Part shown: in pieces, positions 1 through 8,939 of the stretch
Layout: every line of letters begins with the position of its first letter
Numbering within the stretch: position 1 is the first letter of the stretch
Assembly (NCBI RefSeq): GCF_020177265.1
Contig: NZ_JAIVMC010000002.1
Location: 1-64,000, forward strand
Length of the DNA stretch: 64,000 nucleotides
DNA from: Pseudooceanicola marinus
GTDB taxonomy: Bacteria; Pseudomonadota; Alphaproteobacteria; Rhodobacterales; Rhodobacteraceae
Reading direction: 5' to 3'
Notes under the pieces: model-generated
The model's input: the letters and a program-made list of their open reading frames with translations, nothing else
Database searches by the model: none
Told to the model about the DNA's origin: nothing
Translations under genes and position numbers: made by a program

Positions 1-146
1 AGCCGGATCGCCTCTTCAACGGCGATCTCGTCGAACGGGTTCATCGACATCTTCACATTCGCAAGATCGACACCCGAACCGTCCGCTTTCACGCGAACCT
101 TCACGTTGTAGTCGATCACGCGTTTGACAGGCACCAGCACCTTCAT
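1..146 (-). CDS. etfB: Electron transfer flavoprotein beta subunit (5' end only)
   Basis: The first 48 codons run off the left edge. The reading begins [19 protein letters not shown] and contains the [12 protein letters not shown] stretch typical of EtfB/FixA. The start follows an AGGGAG ribosome site (rc of about 151-160). EtfB pairs with EtfA to carry electrons from FAD dehydrogenases to ETF:quinone oxidoreductase in the cytoplasm. It diverges from the dimethylglycine-dehydrogenase-like gene at 539, an enzyme family that usually hands electrons to ETF, so the pairing is functionally plausible. The rest of the gene lies outside the window. Confidence 0.9.
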   Translation of the reverse strand, partial: MKVLVPVKRVIDYNVKVRVKADGSGVDLANVKMSMNPFDEIAVEEAIR

Positions 147-538
147 CGGCGGTCACTCCCTTTGCAACTGCGGCCCAGCTGGATTCGGCAAGGGCCATTC
201 TTCTCCCCGGAGTTGATATAGGCTCGATCCCCGCGTTGACAGGCCAAAAGGGACGCTCTTCGGCACGGCAACGTCACGTTTTTTCCGCGATGCGGCGGTT
301 GTTCCGCAGATCGGTGGGCCTATGAGGCCCGGGAACTGTGACCATGCATCCGGCTCATGAGATCCGCACGGCCGCGCATGGCGCCGGGGCCCGGGCGGGC
401 CCGGGGCGGAAAAACGAAGCGGAATCGACGCGAGGTCGCATTCGGACGACTTTGCGTCGGCTGGACCCTTCGGAATCTGCCCGTGCTGCTAAAGCTGGGC
501 CAGATAGCGTTCAGGCCGTGCTTCAGGGAAAGGTCATC
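147..538. other. Intergenic region between divergent etfB and oxidoreductase
   Basis: This 392-bp divergent spacer should hold the promoters of both neighbours. The frame of the downstream gene stays open upstream to 338, but that extension (MTMHPAHEIRTAAHGAGAR) looks nothing like an FAD enzyme. A good ribosome site (AGGGAAAGG) precedes the ATG at 539. No RNA gene or repeat is evident. Confidence 0.5.
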
Positions 539-3034
539 ATGAAAACCAACGTCAAAGCTCTCGTCGTCGGCGGTGGTGCCGTCGGCACTTCCATCGCCTA
601 CCATCTGGCCAAGGCCGGCTGGCAGGACGTGATGCTGCTGGAGCGGGACGAGCTGACCTCCGGCTCGACCTGGCACGCCGCCGGCCTGCTGCCGCTCTTC
701 AACATGAGCTATGCCACCACCCACATCCACAAGTACTCGGTCGATTTCTACAAGACCCTGGAAGAAGAGACCGGGCTGAACGCCGGCTTCTCGGTCGTGG
801 GCAACCTGCGCATGGCGCAGACCCAGGCGCGCATGGACGAATACATGGTCTATGCCACCACCGCCGAAACCTGCGACGTGCCCTACGAATGGATGACCCC
901 GGCGCAGATCAAGGAGCGCTGGCCGCTGGTCAATGTCGAGGGCCTGAAGGGCGCGATCTTCCACCCCACCGACGGCTACATCAACCCCGCCGATGTCACC
1001 ATGGCCATGGCCAAGGGCGCCCGTCAGCGCGGCGTGATGATCGAGCGGAAGTGGCAGGTGGACGGCTATCACTGGACCGGCGAGGCCTGGGAAGTGACCT
1101 GCACCAAGATGGTGGAGAAGGGCGGCAACCTCGTACCCTCCGAGGAGCAAATCGTCATCACCGCCGAGCATGTTGTCACCGCCACCGGCAACCACGCGCA
1201 GCGCACCGCGCGCCTGTTGGGTATCAAGACGCCTGCGATTCCGGTCGAGCACCAGTTCATCGTCACCGAGCCCGACCCCGCCCTGGTCGAATACCGCAAG
1301 CAGGGCGGCGAGGAGCACCCGGTGCTGCGCGATGCCGACGCCAAGTGGTACGTGCGCGAGGAACGTGGCGGCTGGATCCTCGGCCCCTATGAGCTGAACG
1401 CGCCGTCGCGCTTCCGCTTCGGGGTGCCCGACAGCTTCCGCGCCGACCTGTTCCCGCTGGATCTGGAGCGGATCGAGGAAGAGTACATGTCGATGATCCA
1501 TCGTCTGCCATCTTCCGAAACCGTTGGTCTGAAAGACGATTTCAACGGCCCGATCTGCTATACTCCGGATGGCAACCCGCTGGTCGGCCCGGCGCCGGGG
1601 CTGCGCAACATGTGGCTGGCCGAGGGCTTCTCCTTCGGGATCACCGCCGCGGGCGGCACCGGCTATTACCTGGCGCAGATGATGGTCGAGGGCGAGGCCG
1701 AGATCGACATGGCGTCGCTCGACCCGAAACGCTACGGCGACTGGCAGACCAACGACTGGGCGGCGGCCAAGAACGAAGAGTCCTACGAGCACGTCTTCAT
1801 CCTGCACCACCCCGATGAGGAGCGCGAAGCGGCGCGCCCCCTGCGCACTTCGCCCGCCTATGACCGCCAGAAGGCCGCCGGCGCGCAGTTCGGCTCCGTC
1901 AACGGCTGGGAACGCCCCAACTACTACGCGCCCGAAGGATTCGACGATCACGCTTCGCGCAGCTTCCGTCGTGGCGGCTGGTGGCAGTACGCCGTGGAGG
2001 AGGCCAAGGCCGTGCGCGAGGGCGTGGGCCTGATCGACGCCACCGCCTTCACCAAGCATACGGTGACCGGCAATGGCGCGACCGAGTTCCTTGATCGTTT
2101 CACCTGCAACAAGCTGCCCAAGGTCGGCCGCATCAACCTGACCTACGCGCTGACCACCGCCGGCACCACGCGCACCGAATACACCATCGTGCGCAACGGC
2201 GAGGACAATTACTACCTCGTCTCCGCCGGGGCCTGGGCGGCCTATGACCGCGACTACCTGCTGAAGGCGGCCGAGGATTTCATGGCCGAGACCGGCAAGC
2301 TGGTCATCGTGCAGGACGTCACGACCCAGTGGGGCGTCTTCGCGATCGCGGGCCCCAAATCCCGCGACGTTCTGAAGAAGCTGATCCGCGACGCGGAGCC
2401 CGAAACCGCGCTGTCCAACAAGCGCTTCCCCTGGCTGTCCGCGCGTCAGATCGAACTGGGCATGGTGCCGGTGAACGCTATCCGCGTCGCCTATACCGGC
2501 GAGCTGGGTTGGGAGCTGCATCACCCGATCGAGATGCAGAACCACCTGTGGGATGCGCTGGTCGCCGCCGGGGCCGAGTTCGACATGAAGCTGGTCGGCG
2601 CGCGTGCCCAGAACTGGCTGCGCCAGGAGAAGAGCTATCGCGCCTTCGGCAACGAGCTGGGCCGCGACGCGACCCCGGCCGAGGCTGACCTGCCGCGCTT
2701 CATCGACAGCTCGAAGGAGTTCTTCGGCAAGGCGGCGATGGAGGCCAAGGGCATCCGCTCGAAATGCGTCACCCTGCTGATCGATGGGCCCGAGGATGCC
2801 GATCCCTGGGGCCGCGAGGCGCTGTATCTGGACGGCACCAAGGTTGGCCGCCTGACCTCGGGCGGCTACTCGGTGGCCTTCGGCAAGTCCATCGGCATGG
2901 GCTACGTCAAACCGGAGCAGGCGGTCGTGGGCCAGAAGCTGAAGGTGAAGATGTTCGACCAGCTGTGGGATGCCGAGATCGTGGAGGACAGCCCCTACGA
3001 TCCGAAGAACGCCACCATCCGCATGGACGGCTAA
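539..3034 (+). CDS. GcvT-family FAD-dependent oxidoreductase, dimethylglycine/sarcosine dehydrogenase-like
   Basis: This is an 831-residue protein. The N-terminal half is a DAO-type FAD domain with the dinucleotide motif VVGGGAVGTSIAYHLA near residues 10-25. The C-terminal half is a GcvT/aminomethyltransferase-like folate domain (for example YTGELGWELHHP and a GcvT_C end). This architecture belongs to dimethylglycine and sarcosine dehydrogenases, which oxidise N-methyl groups and pass the C1 unit to tetrahydrofolate and the electrons to ETF. The adjacent divergent etfB supports that electron route. The start at 539 follows AGGGAAAGG; an upstream in-frame start at 338 is unlikely. The exact substrate (dimethylglycine, sarcosine or another methylated amine) cannot be read from sequence. 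Confidence 0.88.
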   Translation: MKTNVKALVVGGGAVGTSIAYHLAKAGWQDVMLLERDELTSGSTWHAAGLLPLFNMSYATTHIHKYSVDFYKTLEEETGLNAGFSVVGNLRMAQTQARMDEYMVYATTAETCDVPYEWMTPAQIKERWPLVNVEGLKGAIFHPTDGYINPADVTMAMAKGARQRGVMIERKWQVDGYHWTGEAWEVTCTKMVEKGGNLVPSEEQIVITAEHVVTATGNHAQRTARLLGIKTPAIPVEHQFIVTEPDPALVEYRKQGGEEHPVLRDADAKWYVREERGGWILGPYELNAPSRFRFGVPDSFRADLFPLDLERIEEEYMSMIHRLPSSETVGLKDDFNGPICYTPDGNPLVGPAPGLRNMWLAEGFSFGITAAGGTGYYLAQMMVEGEAEIDMASLDPKRYGDWQTNDWAAAKNEESYEHVFILHHPDEEREAARPLRTSPAYDRQKAAGAQFGSVNGWERPNYYAPEGFDDHASRSFRRGGWWQYAVEEAKAVREGVGLIDATAFTKHTVTGNGATEFLDRFTCNKLPKVGRINLTYALTTAGTTRTEYTIVRNGEDNYYLVSAGAWAAYDRDYLLKAAEDFMAETGKLVIVQDVTTQWGVFAIAGPKSRDVLKKLIRDAEPETALSNKRFPWLSARQIELGMVPVNAIRVAYTGELGWELHHPIEMQNHLWDALVAAGAEFDMKLVGARAQNWLRQEKSYRAFGNELGRDATPAEADLPRFIDSSKEFFGKAAMEAKGIRSKCVTLLIDGPEDADPWGREALYLDGTKVGRLTSGGYSVAFGKSIGMGYVKPEQAVVGQKLKVKMFDQLWDAEIVEDSPYDPKNATIRMDG

Positions 3035-3106
3035 GGGCGGCGCCCGGGTTTCGGCCCTCCGGGCCGATGCCTCCGGCGGGAGTATTTTCAGCCATCGTAT
3101 GAACAG

Positions 3107-3136
3107 GGCGCGTGCGGGCAACCGGGCGCGCCTTTT
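3107..3136 (+). terminator. Rho-independent terminator after the oxidoreductase
   Basis: A GGCGCG stem (3107-3112) pairs with CGCGCC (3127-3132) and is followed by TTTT. It lies 73 bp past the stop of the oxidoreductase gene. Confidence 0.6.
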
Positions 3137-3171
3137 CGTATGTGGGGCGTTTGGGGCGGGCGCTGGATATG

Positions 3172-3203
3172 AAAACGCCCCGGCGGATGGATCCACCGGG
3201 GCG
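3172..3203 (-). terminator. Rho-independent terminator of the xdh-ABC operon
   Basis: CGCCCCGG (3176-3183) pairs with CCGGGGCG (3196-3203). On the minus strand the hairpin is followed by TTTT. It lies just past the stop of the BMP-binding-protein gene, so it likely ends the long minus-strand operon. Confidence 0.75.
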
Positions 3204-3227
3204 CTGCTGTCTGTCAGGCGGGGCCGC

Positions 3228-4325
3228 TTATTGCGGGACCGAGCCTTCGATGCCTTCGACGTAGAACATCATGCCGGCCAGGGTGCCGTCATCGGCCACT
3301 TCGCCCTCTTCCAGCCAGACGGAGCCGTCCTGCTTGTTGATCGGGCCGGTGAAGGGGTGGTACTCGCCCGAGGCGATCGCATCCTTGATCTCCAGCGCTT
3401 CGGCCTTCACGTCCTCGGGGACCACCTCGGTGATCTCGCCGATGCCGACCATGCCGGTGTCGATGCCTTCCCAGACGTTGTGGCTTTCCCAGGTGCCGTC
3501 CATGACCGCCTCGACGCGCTCGATGTAGTAGGGCGCCCAGTTGTCGATGATCGAGGACACGCGGGGGGAGGGGGCGTATTCCGCCATGTCACCCGCCTGG
3601 CCGAAGCCGATCACGCCACCGGCTTCCTGCGCGGCCGCCAGCGGCGCGGTGGAATCGGTGTGCTGCAGGATCACGTCGGCGCCCTGTTCGATCAGGGTGC
3701 GCGCCGCATCGGCCTCTTTCGCCGGGTCCATCCAGGTGTAGAGCCAGATGATCTTGAACTCGACGTCCGGGTTCACCTTCTTGGCGTGAAGGTAGGCGGA
3801 GTTGATGCCGCGCACCACTTCCGGAATCGGCACGGAAGCGATGTAGCCGATCACGTTGCTCTCGGTCATGTGGCCGGCGATGGTGCCCTGCACGGCGCGA
3901 CCTTCGTAGAAGCGCGCGGAATAGGCGGCCATGTTGTCGCCGGTCTTGTAGCCGGTGGCATGCTCGAACTTCACGTCCGGGAACTTGGCCGCGACGTTCA
4001 CCGTCGGGTCCATGTAGCCGAAGGAGGTGGAGAAAATGATGTCGGCGCCGTTCAGGGCCATCTGGGTCATCGCGCGTTCGGCGTCGGGGCCTTCGGGCAC
4101 GTTCTCCTGGTAGACCAGCTCGACCTTGTCCGAGCCGATCTCCTCGACCATCTTCATCGCGGATTCATGGTGGTGCTGGGTCCAGCCGCCGTCATTGATC
4201 GGGCCGACGTAGACGAAGCCGACCTTGGTCACGTCGTCCTGCGCGAAGGCGGCGCCGGTGGACAGGGCGGTCATCGCGGCGGCCGTGGCGGCCCCGGCGA
4301 GGAAACTCCGTTTTTTCAGAAGCAT
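3228..4325 (-). CDS. BMP family ABC transporter substrate-binding protein
   Basis: This 365-aa periplasmic solute-binding protein belongs to the basic-membrane-protein (BMP/PnrA/Med) family, which binds nucleosides or purine-like ligands. It has an N-terminal signal peptide (MLLKKRSFLAGAATAAAM, cleavage near AFA-QDD) and family stretches VGFVYVGPINDGGWTQHHH, FSTSFGYMDP and IGFGQAGDMAEYAPSP. The start at 4325 follows GGGAG; the frame stays open upstream, but that extension overlaps the permease gene and is not protein-like. It is the last gene of a run with two permeases, an ATPase and xdhABC, so its ligand is probably a purine base or nucleoside. That ligand is inferred from context. Confidence 0.92.
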   Translation of the reverse strand: MLLKKRSFLAGAATAAAMTALSTGAAFAQDDVTKVGFVYVGPINDGGWTQHHHESAMKMVEEIGSDKVELVYQENVPEGPDAERAMTQMALNGADIIFSTSFGYMDPTVNVAAKFPDVKFEHATGYKTGDNMAAYSARFYEGRAVQGTIAGHMTESNVIGYIASVPIPEVVRGINSAYLHAKKVNPDVEFKIIWLYTWMDPAKEADAARTLIEQGADVILQHTDSTAPLAAAQEAGGVIGFGQAGDMAEYAPSPRVSSIIDNWAPYYIERVEAVMDGTWESHNVWEGIDTGMVGIGEITEVVPEDVKAEALEIKDAIASGEYHPFTGPINKQDGSVWLEEGEVADDGTLAGMMFYVEGIEGSVPQ

Positions 4326-4381
4326 TACAATCTCCCATTGCTTGGTTGTTTGGCCCCTTCGGGGCGCGATTTTGCCAGGCC

Positions 4382-5302
4382 TCACTGCGAGGCGTGGAAG
4401 GTGCGACCGAGGGAGGCAGGCGCCCCGCTGCGGTCGAAGGACATCAGGACCAGCACCACGATGGTGATCAGGTACGGGGACATGGAAAGGTATTCTGCGG
4501 GAATCGCAACCCCCGCCGCCTGCAGGTTCAGCTGCAGCACGGTGACGCCCCCGAAGAGGTAGGCGCCCAGGAGGACGCGCCAGGGTTTCCAGCTGGCGAA
4601 GACCACCAGCGCCAGGGCGATCCAGCCCACGCCGCCGGTCATCCCTTCGGTCCATTGCGGCACGCGGATCAGGCTGATGTAGGCCCCGCCCAGTCCAGCG
4701 CAGGCGCCGCCGAAGAGGATCGCCAGGATGCGGATGCGGATCACCTTGTAGCCAAGCGCATGGGCCGCGTCGTGGTTTTCGCCCACGGCCTTCAGGATCA
4801 GCCCGGCGCGGGTGTATTTCAGGAAGGCCCAGGTCAGCGCCACCAGGATCAGCCCGGCGTAGACCATCGGATCGTGGTTGAACAGGATCGGCCCGACGAC
4901 CGGCAGATCGCTGAGCGGGCCGAAGTCGAGGCGCGGCGTGGGCGGCGGGCGGATGCCCACGTAGTTCTGCCCGATCAGCGACGACAGCCCCAGCCCGAAC
5001 AGCGTCAGCGCCAGGCCCGAGGCGACCTGGTTGGCCAAGGCGAACTGGGTCAGCACGGCAAAGAGGAAGGACAGCACGGCCCCGCCGCCCGCCGCCGCCA
5101 GGAAGCCGAGGAAGGGCGATCCGGTGCCCACGGCCACGGCAAAGCCGCAGACCGCGCCGGTGATCATCATCCCTTCGACACCGAGGTTCAGCACACCGGC
5201 CTTTTCGGTGATCAGCTCGCCGATGGCGGCGATCATTACGGCGGTGGCCGCGACCATCAGCGAGGCGATGAGCAGGGCGGGATTGATCGCAGAGAAATCC
5301 AT
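4382..5302 (-). CDS. ABC transporter permease (nucleoside/purine type, second subunit)
   Basis: This is a 306-aa, multi-spanning inner-membrane permease of the BPD_transp_2 family that partners BMP-type binding proteins. It carries the family signature LITEKAGVLNLGVEGMMITGAVCGF near residues 30-53 and many hydrophobic helices. Its ATG overlaps the stop of the upstream permease by one base (TGATG), which indicates translational coupling. With the other permease it should form the heterodimeric pore energised by the ATPase at 6487. Confidence 0.92.
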   Translation of the reverse strand: MDFSAINPALLIASLMVAATAVMIAAIGELITEKAGVLNLGVEGMMITGAVCGFAVAVGTGSPFLGFLAAAGGGAVLSFLFAVLTQFALANQVASGLALTLFGLGLSSLIGQNYVGIRPPPTPRLDFGPLSDLPVVGPILFNHDPMVYAGLILVALTWAFLKYTRAGLILKAVGENHDAAHALGYKVIRIRILAILFGGACAGLGGAYISLIRVPQWTEGMTGGVGWIALALVVFASWKPWRVLLGAYLFGGVTVLQLNLQAAGVAIPAEYLSMSPYLITIVVLVLMSFDRSGAPASLGRTFHASQ

Positions 5303-6384
5303 CAGGCGGTCTCCCCCAGGGTGATGCGGATACGGAAGTTGGTCAGCACGTCGACGGCCAGCAGGAAGAACAGCAGCATCCCCTGGAAGACCTGGATGGC
5401 AGCGGCCGGAAGCTGCAGCGCGCTTTGCGCTGCCTCGCCGCCGATGTAGGTCAGCGCCATCAGCAGACCCGCCAGCACGATGCCGATGGGATGCAGGCGC
5501 CCCAGGAAGGCTACGATGATCGCGGTGAACCCGTAGCCCACGTTGAACCCGGTGGTGATCTGGCCGGCGGGGCCCGCGACCTCGAACATGCCCGCAAGGC
5601 CCGCCAGCGCGCCGGCGGTGCCCATGCAGAACAGCACCAGCCGCGCCGGTTTCACGCCGGAGAACCGCGCGGCGCGCGGCGCCTCGCCGGTCAGCCGGAT
5701 CTGGAAGCCCAGCAGGTGCCGGTTCAGCAGCACATAGGCCAGGATGGCGGCGATGAAGGCCGCGGCCACGCCCCAGTGCATGCCCGATCCGGCGATGATC
5801 TCGGTGTTATGGGCCGAAGGGTATTGTTGCAGGTTGCGCGAGCCGGGGAAGCCGAAGCCCTCGGGGTTTTTCATCGCGCCGATGGCCATTGCGGACAGGA
5901 AGTTCTCGGCCACGTAGACCAGCATCAGCGAGACAAGGATCTCGTTGGTGCCGAACTTCACCTTCAGAAGCGCCGGAATCATCGCCCAGGCCCAACCGCC
6001 AAGGGCGCCCGCGAGGATCATCAGCGGGAAGATCCACCAGGCTTCCAGCGGGTAGAGTGCCAGCGCGACACCGGCGCCCGCGATGGCGCCCATGATGTAC
6101 TGTCCCTCGGCGCCGATGTTCCAGATTCCCGCCTTGAACCCCAGCGACAGGCCAAGCGCGATCAGGATCAGCGGCCCGCCCTTCACCAGAAGCTGCGGAC
6201 GGTAGTAGAAGGCGAACTCGCCAAACAGCGGATCCCAGAAGATGATGCGGATCGCCGCCACCGGGTCCTTGCCCAGGATGGCAAACAGTAGCCCGCCGGC
6301 GACCATGGTGATCAGCACAGCGAGAACGGGCGTGATGTAGGACAGCGTCTTGGAGGGCTGCGGCCTCTTTTCCAGGAAGATCAT
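5302..6384 (-). CDS. ABC transporter permease (nucleoside/purine type, first subunit)
   Basis: This 360-aa integral membrane permease begins MIFLEKRPQPSKTLSYITPVLAVLI. It contains the BPD_transp_2 stretches ALGLSLGFKAGIWNIGAEGQY and FGTNEILVSLMLVYVAENFL. I chose the ATG at 6384 because GGGGGGAG lies about six bases upstream. A TTG farther up (6438) would add a proline/arginine-rich, non-membrane leader. About 100 bp separate it from the ATPase upstream, and it shares the TGATG junction with the permease downstream. Confidence 0.9.
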   Translation of the reverse strand: MIFLEKRPQPSKTLSYITPVLAVLITMVAGGLLFAILGKDPVAAIRIIFWDPLFGEFAFYYRPQLLVKGGPLILIALGLSLGFKAGIWNIGAEGQYIMGAIAGAGVALALYPLEAWWIFPLMILAGALGGWAWAMIPALLKVKFGTNEILVSLMLVYVAENFLSAMAIGAMKNPEGFGFPGSRNLQQYPSAHNTEIIAGSGMHWGVAAAFIAAILAYVLLNRHLLGFQIRLTGEAPRAARFSGVKPARLVLFCMGTAGALAGLAGMFEVAGPAGQITTGFNVGYGFTAIIVAFLGRLHPIGIVLAGLLMALTYIGGEAAQSALQLPAAAIQVFQGMLLFFLLAVDVLTNFRIRITLGETA

Positions 6385-6486
6385 GCGCGGCTCCCCCCGC
6401 GGGCGGGCGCGCGGCCCATCCCCTTCATCTCGTTCCAAATACTCATGCGACGGCCCGACAGGGACAGGCGGCCGAAAGCCTGGCGA

Positions 6487-8004
6487 TCAGGCATGGGCCA
6501 CCTCCATCCCGTGAGCGCCGCCCATCATCAGGCCGATCTCTTCCATGCTCAGCCCCTTGGCCGGCTTGATCTCCGACAGGCGGCCCTCGTTGAGGGCGGC
6601 GAAGTTGTCGGAGACCTCCATCAGCTCATCCAGGTCCTGGGAGATGACGATGACGGCCGTGCCGCCGGCGGCCAGATCGAGGATCGCCTGGCGGATGGTG
6701 GCAGCGGCGGCGGCATCGACGCCCCAGGTGGGCTGGTTCACGACCAGCACCTCGGGGCGCTGCATCACCTCGCGGCCGATGACGAATTTCTGCAGGTTGC
6801 CGCCCGACAGGGCACGCGCCACGGTCTCGGTCCCCGGTGTGCGCACGTCGAAACGCTCGATGATCGCCTCGGCAAAACTTTTCGCCTTGCCCCACTTGAG
6901 GAAGCCGTTGGACATCAGCCCCTCACGTTCCGCCCCGGTCAGCAGGGCGTTTTCGGTCAGGCTCATGTTGGGGGCGGCGGCGTGGCCCAGCCGTTCCTCT
7001 GGACCCGTCAGCAGGCCCATGCGGCGGCGGGGCGCGGGGCCCCGGGCACCGATCTCGGTCCCGTCCAGCACCACCATGCCGGGCGCGCTGGTGATCTCGC
7101 CCGACAGCGCGGCCAGCAGTTCGTCCTGCCCGTTGCCGGCGACACCGGCGAGGCCCAGGACCTCGCCCGCGCGCACCTCCAGCGTGATGTTCTTCAGCGA
7201 GGTGCCGAACTGGCTGGGGGAGGCGACCGACAGGTCCTTCAGCGCCAGACGCACATCGCCCGGCGTCGTCGGCTCTCGTTCGGGGCGGTGCAGCTCGCTG
7301 CCCACCATCATCTCGGCCATCTGCGCCGCCGTCACCTCGCGCGGGGTGCAGGTGCCCACCTTCTTGCCCAGTCGCAGGATCGTCGCCTCGTCACACAGCG
7401 CGCGGATCTCTTCCAGCTTGTGCGAGATGTAGAGGATCGAGGTCCCCTCGGACTTTAGCTTGCGCAGGGTGGCGAACAGGATCTCCACCTCCTGCGGGGT
7501 CAGCACGCTGGTCGGCTCGTCCATGATAAGCAGTTTCGGGTCCTGCAGCAGGCAGCGGATGATCTCAACCCGCTGACGTTCCCCGGCCGACAGGTCGCCG
7601 ACCAGGCGCCAGGGGTCCAGCGGCAGCCCGTATTGTTCCGAGACGGTGCGGATGCGCTCGGCCAATTCCCGGGTCTTCGGCGGCTCGGCCATGCCAAGCG
7701 CCACGTTCTCGGCCACGTTCAGCGCGTCGAAGAGGCTGAAGTGCTGGAACACCATGGCCACGCCGCGCGCCCGCGCTTCCTGCGGCTCGGACGGCTCGTA
7801 GGCGGTGCCCTTGAAGGCCATATCGCCACTGTCGGGCTTCACCAGGCCATAGATCATCTTCACCAGGGTCGACTTGCCCGCGCCATTCTCCCCCAGCAAG
7901 GCGTGCACCTCGCCCTCCTGGATGTTGAAGGACACGTCGTCATTGGCGACCACCCCCGGGTAGGCCTTTGTCAGGCCCACGATTTTCAACAGCGTCCCCG
8001 TCAC
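6487..8004 (-). CDS. ABC transporter ATP-binding protein with two nucleotide-binding domains
   Basis: This 505-aa tandem-domain ATPase is of the RbsA/NupA sort used by BMP-type importers. Domain 1 has a full Walker A (GENGAGKST near residue 38), the Q-loop region VFQHFSLFDALNV, the signature LSAGERQRVEI and the Walker B LLIMDEPTSVL. Domain 2 is degenerate at Walker A (GVAGNGQDELL) but keeps an LSGGNLQKFVIGRE signature, as in the sugar/nucleoside family. Its start overlaps the end of xdhC by 4 nt (ATGA). That directly ties purine import to the xanthine dehydrogenase genes. Confidence 0.93.
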   Translation of the reverse strand: MTGTLLKIVGLTKAYPGVVANDDVSFNIQEGEVHALLGENGAGKSTLVKMIYGLVKPDSGDMAFKGTAYEPSEPQEARARGVAMVFQHFSLFDALNVAENVALGMAEPPKTRELAERIRTVSEQYGLPLDPWRLVGDLSAGERQRVEIIRCLLQDPKLLIMDEPTSVLTPQEVEILFATLRKLKSEGTSILYISHKLEEIRALCDEATILRLGKKVGTCTPREVTAAQMAEMMVGSELHRPEREPTTPGDVRLALKDLSVASPSQFGTSLKNITLEVRAGEVLGLAGVAGNGQDELLAALSGEITSAPGMVVLDGTEIGARGPAPRRRMGLLTGPEERLGHAAAPNMSLTENALLTGAEREGLMSNGFLKWGKAKSFAEAIIERFDVRTPGTETVARALSGGNLQKFVIGREVMQRPEVLVVNQPTWGVDAAAAATIRQAILDLAAGGTAVIVISQDLDELMEVSDNFAALNEGRLSEIKPAKGLSMEEIGLMMGGAHGMEVAHA

Positions 8005-8939
8005 GCGGTTCTCCCCCTCTTGGCGTCTTGTCGCGCCGTGCGTCCCAGTATCTCGGCGGCCACGCCGACCGCAATCTCCTGCGGGTGCTTCCCGAAGGAA
8101 GGTTGACCAATTGGACAGGAAATGCCCGCAATCCGGGCAGGCTCATGTCCAAGGGCGGCCAGGCGTTTGCGGAACCGGGCCCATTTGCTGGCCGAGCCGA
8201 TCAGCCCGCAGGCGGCGAAGCCCCGACGCAGCAGGGCATCGCATAGCGCCAGGTCCAGCGCATGGGAATAGGTCAGGATCAGATGTTCGGCCGTGACAGG
8301 CGCATGGGGCACCAGACGCGCCGGATCGGCGGCGGGCAACATGGTCACGTCCTCGGGGATATGCTCGGGGAAGCGGTCGCGCGCGGTATCTACCCAGGTC
8401 ACCTCGATCCCCGGCAGTGGGGCCAGCGTGGCGACAATGGCGCGGCCCACGTGACCGGCGCCCCAGACCCAGATCGGGCGGGCGGCGCGCGCCAGCGGCT
8501 CGATCATCCAGCCCTCGCGCATCTGTGCCTCGGGGGGCGTGCCTTGGGCGCGGGCCTCGGCCAGCAGGCGCTTGACGGCAAAGGGCATCCCGGGCGTGCT
8601 GCCGGGCAGGGGGCGGGCATGCAGGTCGCCCTCCAGATCCTCCAGCCGCTTGGCATCCCAGACCTCGTAAAGCAGGGTGACAGCCCCGCCGCAGCACTGC
8701 CCCAGGTCGGGCCCAAGTGCGCGCCGGTCCAGCTGGTCCGCGTTCAGGCCTTGCGCCCGCCGGATCGCCTCATGTTCCAGCGTGCCGCCGCCGATGGTGC
8801 CGTCCAGAAGGCCCGCGGGGCCGACGATCATCGCCGCCCCTACCTCGCGCGGGACCGAGCCGCGGGTGTCCGCGACGACGACCCGCACCACCCGGGGAAC
8901 CTGCGCCAAAGCGCGCGCGAGGGCCGCGCGGTCAAGCAT
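8001..8939 (-). CDS. xdhC: Xanthine dehydrogenase accessory protein XdhC
   Basis: This is a 312-aa XdhC/CoxI family protein. In Rhodobacter XdhC binds molybdenum cofactor, supports its sulfuration and inserts it into XdhB. The N-terminal XdhC domain (RVVVADTRGSVPREVGAAMIV, then GTIGGGTLEHEAI) is followed by a Rossmann domain with WVWGAGHVGRAIVATL. It overlaps xdhB by 8 nt upstream and the ABC ATPase by 4 nt downstream, so it is translated within one operon. Confidence 0.93.
   Translation of the reverse strand: MLDRAALARALAQVPRVVRVVVADTRGSVPREVGAAMIVGPAGLLDGTIGGGTLEHEAIRRAQGLNADQLDRRALGPDLGQCCGGAVTLLYEVWDAKRLEDLEGDLHARPLPGSTPGMPFAVKRLLAEARAQGTPPEAQMREGWMIEPLARAARPIWVWGAGHVGRAIVATLAPLPGIEVTWVDTARDRFPEHIPEDVTMLPAADPARLVPHAPVTAEHLILTYSHALDLALCDALLRRGFAACGLIGSASKWARFRKRLAALGHEPARIAGISCPIGQPSFGKHPQEIAVGVAAEILGRTARQDAKRGRTA

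Noticed and set aside
320-3196. Very long open frame antisense to the oxidoreductase gene (and similar antisense frames over dnaE, xdhB, nrdJ, hflKC)
   Set aside because: These are mirror frames produced by GC-rich codon bias. They are rich in His, Arg, Gly and Val, lack recognisable domains, and lie over genes with clear family motifs.
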